Shown here one piece after another: positions 1 through 5,335 of a stretch of DNA of 6,420 nt. The translations under genes and the position numbers were made by a program. The stretch spans positions 1-6,420 of the forward strand of contig CALMPQ010000359.1 of assembly GCA_937872005.1 (NCBI GenBank), in the 5' to 3' direction. Each line of letters opens with the position of its first letter. Position 1 is the stretch's first letter. The notes under the pieces were generated by a model. That model was given only the letters and a program-made list of their open reading frames with translations, was not told the origin of the DNA and made no database searches. The DNA is from an uncultured Propioniciclava sp. Its GTDB lineage: Bacteria; Actinomycetota; Actinomycetes; Propionibacteriales; Propionibacteriaceae.

Positions 1-127
1 CGTGGTGGAGGTCGCACAGGGCGGCGATCGCCAAGCATTGGGCGACCTCACCAGCCCGGATCATGCTGGTGGCATGATCCAGGGCCGCAGCCGCGTCGGC
101 CACGGTCCTGAGTACGAGTTCTGCCAT
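1..127 (-). CDS. N-terminus of probable 13E12/DUF222-type HNH endonuclease-family protein (partial)
   Basis: The reverse complement from the ATG at 127-125 stays open to the left edge and gives 42 residues, starting MAELVLRTVADAAAALDHAT and containing an alanine-rich helix and an ALCDLHH segment. A well-spaced GAGGG Shine-Dalgarno lies at 139-135, seven bases before the ATG, which supports this start. The helix followed by a 'LCDL' segment resembles, from memory, the N-termini of 13E12/DUF222 proteins, which normally carry a C-terminal HNH nuclease domain and are multi-copy in Propionibacteriaceae and mycobacteria. The HNH domain would lie outside the window, so nuclease function is inferred from family resemblance only. 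The gene is divergent from the CBS/era block and lies where ybeY is often found in actinobacteria. It could also be an unrelated helical protein. Confidence 0.6.
   Translation of the reverse strand, partial: MAELVLRTVADAAAALDHATSMIRAGEVAQCLAIAALCDLHH
58..80. repeat. Perfect 8-bp inverted repeat inside the partial left-edge gene
   Basis: GGATCATG at 58-65 and CATGATCC at 73-80 are perfect inverted copies around a 7-base spacer (CTGGTGG). They lie inside the N-terminal coding region of the left-edge gene, about 50-70 bases after its start codon. They could form a hairpin near the 5' end of that mRNA or serve as a dyad protein-binding site. Chance or codon choice (residues DHATSMIR) is equally possible. 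Confidence 0.5.
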
Positions 128-180
128 GACCCAACCCTCGCAGCCCCCACCGACAATTTCGATGCCACGTTCGGATAATG

Positions 181-208
181 TGGACAACTCCGGTCACGAT
201 CAGATAAC
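181..208 (+). promoter_or_regulatory. Candidate sigma-70 type promoter for the CBS-era block
   Basis: TGGACA at 181-186 and GATAAC at 203-208 are separated by 16 bases. The -35 box matches consensus at 5 of 6 positions and the -10 at 4 of 6. Transcription would start near 215 and give a leader of roughly 108 bases before the TTG start at 323. An alternative -10 element, TAGACT (280-285), lies closer to the gene but has no recognisable -35. The rest of the 128-322 intergenic region shows nothing else I can support. The choice between the two is unresolved. Confidence 0.3.
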
Positions 209-279
209 AGAGCGTGCGCGTGGGAGCATGTGTCCGGGCGGCCCTTCAGCGGGTGATCGGGTCCAAAACGCTTCCCCGC

Positions 280-285
280 TAGACT
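280..285 (+). promoter_or_regulatory. Alternative -10 element (TAGACT) close to the first CBS gene
   Basis: TAGACT at 280-285 has the TAnnnT form typical of actinobacterial -10 boxes and lies 37 bases before the TTG start. Transcription would begin near 292 and leave a leader of about 30 bases containing the GAGGAG at 302-307. No good -35 is visible 16-18 bases upstream (the sequence there is about TCGGGT), although many actinobacterial promoters depend little on the -35. Confidence 0.25.
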
Positions 286-322
286 GTGGCGCGTCGCCTA
301 CGAGGAGTCGTGAACACAAGCC

Positions 323-1711
323 TTGACAGAAACTGAGTGGATCCTGCTCGGAGTCGCGCTCGCCTGCGTTCTGGTCGCCGGCTTCGTCACCACGATCGAG
401 TCCGCGCTCCAGTCGTTCAGCAAGTCCCGGGCCGAGGCCCACCTGAAGCTCGGCGCCCGCGGCGCCGACAAACTCGTGCAGGTGATGCAGGACCCGGCTC
501 CCACCCTGAACACATCCCTGTTCCTGCGCATGGTCTTCGAGATCAGCGCCATCGCGCTGGTCGCCGTGGTCGTGTTCGGCCGGTTCGACGCCCTGTGGGA
601 GCACCTGCTCTACACGATCGCCCCCATGACGATCGTCTCCTTCGTCCTGCTCGGCGTGGCCGCCCGCACGCTCGGCCGCCAACACGCGGACTTCATCGCG
701 CTGCGCACCGTCGGGTTCATCGGCGCGCTCACGACCGTGGTCGGGCCGATCCCGCAGATACTCATCGTGCTCGGCAACCTGATCACCCCGGGCAAGGGGT
801 TCACCGACGGCCCGTTCAACTCCGAGGCCGAGCTGCGGGAGCTGGTCGACATCGCCGAGGCGTCCGACCTCATCGAGGCCGGCGAGCGCCGCATGATCCA
901 CCAGGTCTTCGAGCTGGGCGACACCATCGTCAAGGAGGTCATGGTCCCGCGCACCGAGATGGTGTGGATCGAGGCCGACAAGACACTGCGCCAGGGCTTG
1001 TCCCTCGCCCTGCGCTCGGGTTACTCCCGCATCCCCGTCATCGGCACCGACGTCGACGACGTCCTCGGCATCCTCTACCTCAAGGACCTCATCCGCCGGT
1101 CCTACGACAACCCCACCGCGCAGTCGAGCGAGACCGTCGAGTCGCTCATGCGCCCGCCCACGTTCTGCCCCGATTCCAAGCCCGTGGACGCCCTGCTCAA
1201 GGAGATGCAGCTGACGCGCAGCCACGTCGTCATCGTCGTCGACGAGTTCGGCGGCACCGCCGGCCTGGCCACGATCGAGGACATCCTCGAGGAGATCGTC
1301 GGCGAGATCGTCGACGAGTACGACGAGGAGATCCCGCCCCACGTGCAACTGGCGGACGGTCGCTTCCGGGTCTCCAGCCGCCTCCCGGTCGACGAACTGG
1401 GGGAGCTCTTCGGCCTGCGCGTCGACGACGAGGACGTCGACACCGTCCTGGGCCTCATGGCCAAGGAGCTCAACAAGATCCCCATCCCCGGTTCGGTCAT
1501 CGAGTGGGAGGGCATCGAGCTCGTCGCCGAGCGCGCCTCCGGCCGGCGCCACGCGATCCAGACCGTGGTCGCGGGCCTCATCGACGAGTCGGCCGACTCC
1601 GACACCGCGGTCGACGCCACCGTCGAGCTGGCAGCCACCTCGGCGAGCGAGTCCGGGCGCCGCCGCCTCGAGGTGCGTTCCCCGGCCACGCCCAGCAAGG
1701 AGGACGCATGA
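323..1711 (+). CDS. CNNM/DUF21-CBS-CorC/HlyC membrane protein (era-linked 'hemolysin family' paralogue)
   Basis: This is a 462-residue protein with a membrane N-terminus (hydrophobic stretches about 6-29, 71-89, 96-113, 131-155), two CBS motifs (about 203-258 and 271-325) and a CorC/HlyC domain (about 340-415). It ends in a polar Ala/Ser-rich tail. Diagnostic motifs are EVMVPRTEM (205-213) and VVDEFGGTAGLATIEDILEEIVGEI (from 305). The architecture matches the CNNM/CorB family, which is linked to Mg2+ and other divalent-cation efflux; 'hemolysin' is a legacy name. The usual GExxPK motif of DUF21 is replaced here by GVAARTLGRQ (111-120), as I recall for the era-linked M. tuberculosis protein Rv2366c, so transport is uncertain. 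TTG is the only reasonable start: an in-frame TGA lies at 311-313, and the next ATG would remove the first membrane segment. The GAGGAG at 302-307 is 15 bases away, farther than ideal. Its stop overlaps the era start (ATGA), suggesting coupled translation. Confidence 0.9.
   Translation: MTETEWILLGVALACVLVAGFVTTIESALQSFSKSRAEAHLKLGARGADKLVQVMQDPAPTLNTSLFLRMVFEISAIALVAVVVFGRFDALWEHLLYTIAPMTIVSFVLLGVAARTLGRQHADFIALRTVGFIGALTTVVGPIPQILIVLGNLITPGKGFTDGPFNSEAELRELVDIAEASDLIEAGERRMIHQVFELGDTIVKEVMVPRTEMVWIEADKTLRQGLSLALRSGYSRIPVIGTDVDDVLGILYLKDLIRRSYDNPTAQSSETVESLMRPPTFCPDSKPVDALLKEMQLTRSHVVIVVDEFGGTAGLATIEDILEEIVGEIVDEYDEEIPPHVQLADGRFRVSSRLPVDELGELFGLRVDDEDVDTVLGLMAKELNKIPIPGSVIEWEGIELVAERASGRRHAIQTVVAGLIDESADSDTAVDATVELAATSASESGRRRLEVRSPATPSKEDA
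1697..1704 (+). promoter_or_regulatory. Strong Shine-Dalgarno (AAGGAGGA) fixing the era start
   Basis: AAGGAGGA at 1697-1704 is a near-perfect anti-SD match three bases before the ATG at 1708. It matters because Era here carries an unusual N-terminal extension of about 35 residues. The strong SD plus the ATGA overlap with the upstream gene argue that the long form is the real one, rather than initiation nearer the GTPase domain. Confidence 0.75.
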
Positions 1712-2733
1712 GTGACACCGACAACGACGCCTTCGACACCGAGGGTCTCGACGCCTCCGAGTTGGCCCTGCTGAAGTCGGCCGGTGCGCCCGCGCCGGGG
1801 CCAATCCCGTTCCCCGCCGGCTTCCGGTCGGGCTTCGCCTGCTTCGTCGGACGCCCCAACGCCGGCAAGTCCACCCTCACCAACGCGATCGTGGGCGAGA
1901 AGATCGCCATCGTCTCGAACAAGCCCCAGACGACCCGGCGCATCATCCGCGGTGTCGTCAACCGCCCGGACGCCCAACTCGTCCTCGTCGACACCCCCGG
2001 CCTGCACCGCCCCCGCACTCTGCTCGGTGAGCGGCTCAACGACCTCGTGTACGACACCTGGTCGACCGTCGACGTCATCGGCGTCTGCCTCCCCTCCAGC
2101 CAGCGCATCGGTCCGGGTGACGAGTACCTTCTGGCCGAGATCGCCAAGCTGCCCCGGCGTCCGAAGCTGATCGCCCTGGCGACCAAGACCGACCTGGTCA
2201 GCCGCGAGCGCATCGGGCAGCACCTGATGAGGATCGCCTCCCTCGAGGAGCAGCTCGGCATCCGCTGGGAGACGGTGATCCCCGTCAGCGCCCTCACCGG
2301 CGACCAGGTCACGATCGTCGTCGACGAGCTGATGGCCCAGCTGCCACCCGGACCCCCGCTGTTCCCCGACGGCGAGGTCACCGACGAGCCGACGGAGACC
2401 CGCATCGCGGAGTACATCCGCGAGGCCGCTCTCGAGGGCGTCTCCGACGAACTCCCGCACTCGATCGCCGTCACCATCGACGAGATGCGCCTGCGCGAGG
2501 ATCGCCCCGAGGACAAGCCCCTCATGGACATCTTCGCCAGCATCGTCGTCGAGCGGGAGAGCCAGAAGGGCATCATCATCGGCCACCGCGGCGAGCGCCT
2601 CAAGCAGGTCGGGCAGGACGCCCGTCTCCAGGCCCGCGAGCTGCTCGGCATGCCCGTCCACCTCGCGCTGCACGTCAAGGTGCTCTCCGACTGGCAGCGT
2701 GACCCCAAGCACCTCAACCGCCTGGGGTTCTGA
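1708..2733 (+). CDS. era: GTPase Era (30S ribosomal subunit assembly)
   Basis: Era is an essential-type GTPase that binds the 3' end of 16S rRNA and helps mature the 30S subunit at the cytoplasmic face of the membrane. The 341-residue product shows the P-loop GRPNAGKST (48-56), the QTTR switch I region, DTPG (95-98), the G4 motif as TKTD (159-162), and a VSALTGD G5 motif. The C-terminal KH domain carries GIIIGHRGERLK (288-299) and ends in the family's DWQRDPKHLNRLGF. TKxD instead of NKxD is usual, as I recall, in actinobacterial Era. The KH GxxG loop reads GHRG rather than GKGG. The protein is about 40 residues longer than typical Era (about 300), because of an acidic, Ala/Pro-rich N-terminal extension (residues 1-37) before the usual FRSGFACFVG beginning. 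It is ATGA-coupled to the upstream CBS gene and followed after three bases by the FUSC gene. Confidence 0.97.
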   Translation: MSDTDNDAFDTEGLDASELALLKSAGAPAPGPIPFPAGFRSGFACFVGRPNAGKSTLTNAIVGEKIAIVSNKPQTTRRIIRGVVNRPDAQLVLVDTPGLHRPRTLLGERLNDLVYDTWSTVDVIGVCLPSSQRIGPGDEYLLAEIAKLPRRPKLIALATKTDLVSRERIGQHLMRIASLEEQLGIRWETVIPVSALTGDQVTIVVDELMAQLPPGPPLFPDGEVTDEPTETRIAEYIREAALEGVSDELPHSIAVTIDEMRLREDRPEDKPLMDIFASIVVERESQKGIIIGHRGERLKQVGQDARLQARELLGMPVHLALHVKVLSDWQRDPKHLNRLGF

Positions 2734-2736
2734 GCC

Positions 2737-3918
2737 ATGCGGCGCACGGGCGTCTTCCTGGCGGCGCGGCTGCGCCAGGGGGGCCGCCGCGTCCGCGGCT
2801 CGGCCGTGCCGATCCTGCAGGCCGCGCTGGCGGCTGGGGTGGCGTACCTCATCGCCGAGCAGATCTTCGGGCGCCTCAACCCCATGTTCGCGCCCATCGC
2901 CTGCTGGGTGTGCCTGGGCTTCAAGACCGACCGCGTCCCCCGCAAGGTGGCCGAGCTGGGTGTCGGGGCGACCGCCGGCGTCCTGCTCGGCGAGGCGTTC
3001 GCCCTCACGCTCGACGTCGGGTGGTGGCAGATCGCGCTTGCCCTGATGGTGGGCGCCCTGGTGGGCCGCTTCCTCGACCGGGGCGACCTCACGACGATCC
3101 AGGCCGGCGTGAACGCGGTCGTCGTGGTGGGCATGTCGTGGTGGCAGTCCATCATCGGTGGCGTGACGGGGCGCTGGATCGACGCGGTCGTCGGCGCCGG
3201 GGTGGCCTTCGTCGTCGCCGTGCTGCTGCCACGGCACCCCACGGCGCGCCCACGACGGTACGCCCGCTCCACGATGTCGGAGTACGCGACCCTGCTGAAC
3301 ATCGTCGGGCGTGGCCTGCGCACCGGCGACGTCGAACTGCTGGCGGACGCCCAGGGCCAGCGTCGCGCGGTCACCGAGCTGAACGCGGACTGGGAGGAGA
3401 CCCTGACCACCGCGCGCGAGGTCGTGGCGCTCAACCCCGCCCTGTGGCGGCAGCGGTCCGAGGTCGCCGAGCTCGACCGCCTGTTCCGCCTCATGGGACG
3501 CACCCAGCGCACCTCGTACCTCGTGGCCCGCCAGGGGCTGGCGATGACCGAGGAGGTCGGGCCGATGCCCGACGTCGGCGATCTCCTGCTCGACATCTCC
3601 ACGGCGGTGCACGCACTCGCCGGGTCGGTCGGCCACTGGAACCAGCCGCACCGCGCCCGGGAGTTGCTCCTCGGGGTGGCGGGCAGGGCCGCCCCGTCCG
3701 AGGTGGTGGGTGGCGACTGGCGCCCGGTCGCCCTGATCTCGCTGCTCCGCGCCATCGTGGTCGACCTCCTGCAGGCCACCGGGCTCTCCCGGGCCCAGGC
3801 CCGGGATGCGCTCACCGACACGTGGGGGCGTCCGTTCGAGGACCGGGACGTGGAGTTGAGCCCGAGCGAGAGCGACGACGACGCCTCCCCGTTGTGGGGA
3901 ACGCCCGACCTGCCATAA
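2737..3918 (+). CDS. FUSC family / aromatic acid exporter-like membrane protein
   Basis: This 393-residue protein has a basic N-terminus (1-20), about six hydrophobic segments (roughly 23-44, 50-63, 72-92, 96-111, 118-140, 147-164) and a soluble C-terminal half rich in charged helices. This layout, with RFLDRGDLTTIQAGVNAVVV (111-130) and RWIDAVVGAGVAFVVAVLLP (146-165), resembles bacterial FUSC / ArAE-type proteins related to AaeB and plant ALMT. These are thought to export aromatic or other organic acids; the substrate here is unknown. The end (residues 372-388) is acidic and Ser-rich. ATG 2737 lies three bases after the era stop with only a weak upstream G-rich stretch, so translation is probably coupled to era. 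The last codons and the stop overlap a promoter for the next unit. The family call is confident; the substrate is not predicted. Confidence 0.8.
   Translation: MRRTGVFLAARLRQGGRRVRGSAVPILQAALAAGVAYLIAEQIFGRLNPMFAPIACWVCLGFKTDRVPRKVAELGVGATAGVLLGEAFALTLDVGWWQIALALMVGALVGRFLDRGDLTTIQAGVNAVVVVGMSWWQSIIGGVTGRWIDAVVGAGVAFVVAVLLPRHPTARPRRYARSTMSEYATLLNIVGRGLRTGDVELLADAQGQRRAVTELNADWEETLTTAREVVALNPALWRQRSEVAELDRLFRLMGRTQRTSYLVARQGLAMTEEVGPMPDVGDLLLDISTAVHALAGSVGHWNQPHRARELLLGVAGRAAPSEVVGGDWRPVALISLLRAIVVDLLQATGLSRAQARDALTDTWGRPFEDRDVELSPSESDDDASPLWGTPDLP
3788..3805. repeat. GC-only palindrome near the 3' end of the FUSC gene
   Basis: CCCGGGCCCAGGCCCGGG is a perfect palindrome around a central CA. 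As RNA it can form a seven-base-pair all-G/C stem with a CCAG loop. It encodes Ser-Arg-Ala-Gln-Ala-Arg and lies about 113 bases before the FUSC stop and about 90 bases before the next promoter. No T-run follows, so it is not a canonical intrinsic terminator. It may be incidental to GC-rich coding. Confidence 0.5.
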
Positions 3919-3919
3919 T
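3892..3919 (+). promoter_or_regulatory. Sigma-70 type promoter for the CNNM pair, -10 box overlapping the FUSC stop
   Basis: TTGTGG (3892-3897) and CATAAT (3914-3919) are separated by 16 bases. Each has strong consensus positions (TTG in the -35, ATAAT in the -10), and this is the best promoter-like pair in the window. The TAA stop of the FUSC gene (3916-3918) lies inside the -10 box. Seven bases after the -10 box comes ATG 3927, so transcription should begin at or right next to that ATG, the geometry of actinobacterial leaderless transcripts. It marks a separate transcription unit for the two downstream membrane proteins. Confidence 0.6.
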
Positions 3920-3926
3920 CGAGTGC

Positions 3927-3986
3927 ATGCCACAACCTGCTTCGGAGGGTTCCCATAGTCGGCCTAGCCGAGGAACCACCCCGTGA
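3927..3986 (+). CDS. Putative 19-residue leader peptide ORF, probably leaderless, GTGA-overlapped with the CNNM gene
   Basis: ATG 3927 opens a 19-codon frame, MPQPASEGSHSRPSRGTTP, ending at TGA 3984-3986. That TGA overlaps the GTG start of the next gene (GTGA). The ATG lies seven bases after the promoter -10 box, so the mRNA would begin at or next to it and could be translated as a leaderless message, a common mode in actinobacteria. There is no Shine-Dalgarno in front of it, which fits. The peptide is Pro/Ser/Arg-rich and resembles nothing I recognise, so any role is probably in the act of translation: a ribosome on it would run through the hairpin at 3944-3982 and stop exactly on the downstream start. 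It may instead be a chance ORF; conservation would decide. Confidence 0.4.
   Translation: MPQPASEGSHSRPSRGTTP
3944..3982 (+). promoter_or_regulatory. RNA hairpin sequestering the Shine-Dalgarno of the CNNM gene
   Basis: GGTTCC (3948-3953) pairs with GGAACC (3972-3977). Inside it, TCGGC (3959-3963) pairs with GCCGA (3967-3971) across a CTA loop, leaving CATAG (3954-3958) as a one-sided bulge. The 11 base pairs can be extended outward by 3947-3979, 3945-3981 and 3944-3982 with small mismatches. All five bases of the Shine-Dalgarno core GAGGA (3970-3974), eight bases before GTG 3983, are in the 3' arm. No T-run follows, so this is not an intrinsic terminator. The inner 13-base palindrome could alternatively be a DNA operator. 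The structure is drawn by eye; the regulatory role is inferred. Confidence 0.5.
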
Positions 3987-5335
3987 CGCCCGTTGTCTCA
4001 CTCCTTGTCGGCGTCGTCGTGGTCTTCGCGATCACCGTCGCCACCGGGTACTTCGTCGCCCAGGAATTCGCCTACATCGCGGTCGATCGCTCCCAACTGA
4101 ACAGCCGAGCCGCAGCCGGTGACAAGAAGGCCGAGCGGACGCTCGGCATCACCCGCCGCACCTCCTTCATGCTCTCCGGCGCCCAGCTGGGCATCACCGT
4201 CACCGGCCTGCTCGTCGGGTACGTCGCCGAACCCCTCATCGGGCAGGCGCTCGGCTCGCTGATCAGTGGCGGGGCGTCCACCGCGATCGCCGTCACCATC
4301 GGCGGCGTGGCCGCGCTGGCCTTCTCGACGATCATCCAGATGCTGTTCGGCGAGCTGTTCCCCAAGAACTACGCCATCGCGCGCTCGGCGCCGGTGGCCG
4401 ACGCACTCACCCCGTCGACGCGGCTCTACCTGATGGTCTTCGGGCCGCTCATCTGGGTGTTCGACAAGTCCGCCGAACTGCTCCTTCGGGCGCTCAAGAT
4501 CGAGCCCGTGCACGACGTCGAGAGTGCCGCCTCGGCGACCGACCTCGAGCGGGTGGTCGCGGCATCGAAGGCCAGCGGCACCCTCTCGCCCGAGCTGTCG
4601 CTGGTGATCGACCGCATCCTCGACTTCCCCCGCCGCGACGTCGAGCACGCCATGCGCCCCCGCGTGCGCGTCGACGTCGTCCGCGACACCGCGACGATCG
4701 CCGAGGTGCGCGCCCTCATGGCCACCGGCCACACCCGCTACCCGGTGCTCGACCCCGACGAGGCCATCGTCGGCGTCGTCCACCTCGTCGACGTGCTGGA
4801 CGCCCCCGCCGACTCGGCCGAACCCGTCACCTCCATCGCCCGGACGCCGCTGGTGCTGCCGACCTTCATGCAGCTCCCCGACGCCCAGTCCGAGCTACGG
4901 GAGGCGGGCGAGGAGCTCGCCTGCGTGGTGGACGAGTTCGGCAGCTTCGTCGGCATCGTCACGGTCGAGGACCTGGTGGAGGAGATCGCCGGTGAGATCA
5001 CCGACGAGCACGACCCCGACGACCCCGAGCACACCCCCGTCGCCCACGACGGCGTGTGGGTGATGGCCGGCGACGTCCACGTCGACGAGGTCGAGCGTGC
5101 GCTCGGGCTGAAGCTGCCCGTGGGGGAGTACGAAACGATCGCGGGCCTCGTCATCCACACGGTCGGGGACCTGCCCGAGGAGGGCCAGGTGGTCGAGCTC
5201 GTGCTCGAGCCCACCGCCGCCCAGCTGGCCCTCGACCCCGAGGCGATCCCGCAGCGGGTCAGCATCGAGGTGCTCGCGATCGAGCGGCACGTGCCCGCCC
5301 GCGTCCGCGTCGAACTGCCGGAGGTGACCGCATGA
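3983..5335 (+). CDS. CNNM/CorB-like membrane protein with two CBS motifs and CorC/HlyC domain
   Basis: This 450-residue paralogue has a full CNNM/DUF21 transmembrane domain (about 1-172) with FVAQEFAYIAVDRSQL (24-39), SGAQLGITVTGLLVG (65-79) and GELFPK (123-128), the GExxPK signature of the family. CBS motifs follow at about 220-275 and 285-335 (VVDEFGSFVGIVTVEDLVEE, 315-334), then an Asp-rich linker and a CorC/HlyC domain (about 350-437). The family exports or controls Mg2+ and other divalent cations, with CBS domains binding Mg-ATP. It resembles, from memory, M. tuberculosis Rv1842c (455 aa). GTG 3983 is the only usable start: an in-frame TAG at 3965-3967 closes the frame upstream, and GAGGA (3970-3974) is well spaced. 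It is preceded by an overlapping leader ORF and hairpin and overlaps the next gene by ATGA. Function is from family; the ion is not proven. Confidence 0.92.
   Translation: MTPVVSLLVGVVVVFAITVATGYFVAQEFAYIAVDRSQLNSRAAAGDKKAERTLGITRRTSFMLSGAQLGITVTGLLVGYVAEPLIGQALGSLISGGASTAIAVTIGGVAALAFSTIIQMLFGELFPKNYAIARSAPVADALTPSTRLYLMVFGPLIWVFDKSAELLLRALKIEPVHDVESAASATDLERVVAASKASGTLSPELSLVIDRILDFPRRDVEHAMRPRVRVDVVRDTATIAEVRALMATGHTRYPVLDPDEAIVGVVHLVDVLDAPADSAEPVTSIARTPLVLPTFMQLPDAQSELREAGEELACVVDEFGSFVGIVTVEDLVEEIAGEITDEHDPDDPEHTPVAHDGVWVMAGDVHVDEVERALGLKLPVGEYETIAGLVIHTVGDLPEEGQVVELVLEPTAAQLALDPEAIPQRVSIEVLAIERHVPARVRVELPEVTA

Noticed and set aside
126..326. 66-residue open frame on the plus strand upstream of the first CBS gene
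   Set aside because: It covers the divergent intergenic region, lacks a good Shine-Dalgarno, has a low-complexity polar translation and would run through the candidate promoters.
337..1707. Plus-strand extension of the era frame far upstream, overlapping the CBS gene
   Set aside because: The translation is Arg/Pro/His-rich shadow code. The true era start is fixed by AAGGAGGA and ATG 1708.
323..1711. Calling the CBS-CorC proteins haemolysins
   Set aside because: This is a legacy name (TlyC/HlyC). The domains indicate a CNNM/CorB-type cation efflux or sensing protein, and nothing suggests a cytolysin.
3944..3982. The leader hairpin as an intrinsic terminator or transcription attenuator
   Set aside because: No T-run follows the stem, and a start codon lies immediately after it. 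Shine-Dalgarno sequestration explains it better.
1578..4001. Very long open frames on the minus strand across the CBS-era-FUSC region (including 1102-3933 and 200-1804)
   Set aside because: They are antisense to clearly recognisable genes, have Arg/Ala/Ser-rich or Asp/Gly/Val-rich low-complexity translations typical of GC-rich shadow frames, and show no family motif.
5056..5331. Upstream extension of the last CNNM gene's frame
   Set aside because: This part is out-of-frame reading of the CorC domain of the previous gene (Arg/Pro/Gly-rich). ATG 5332 with GGAGGTGA is the start.
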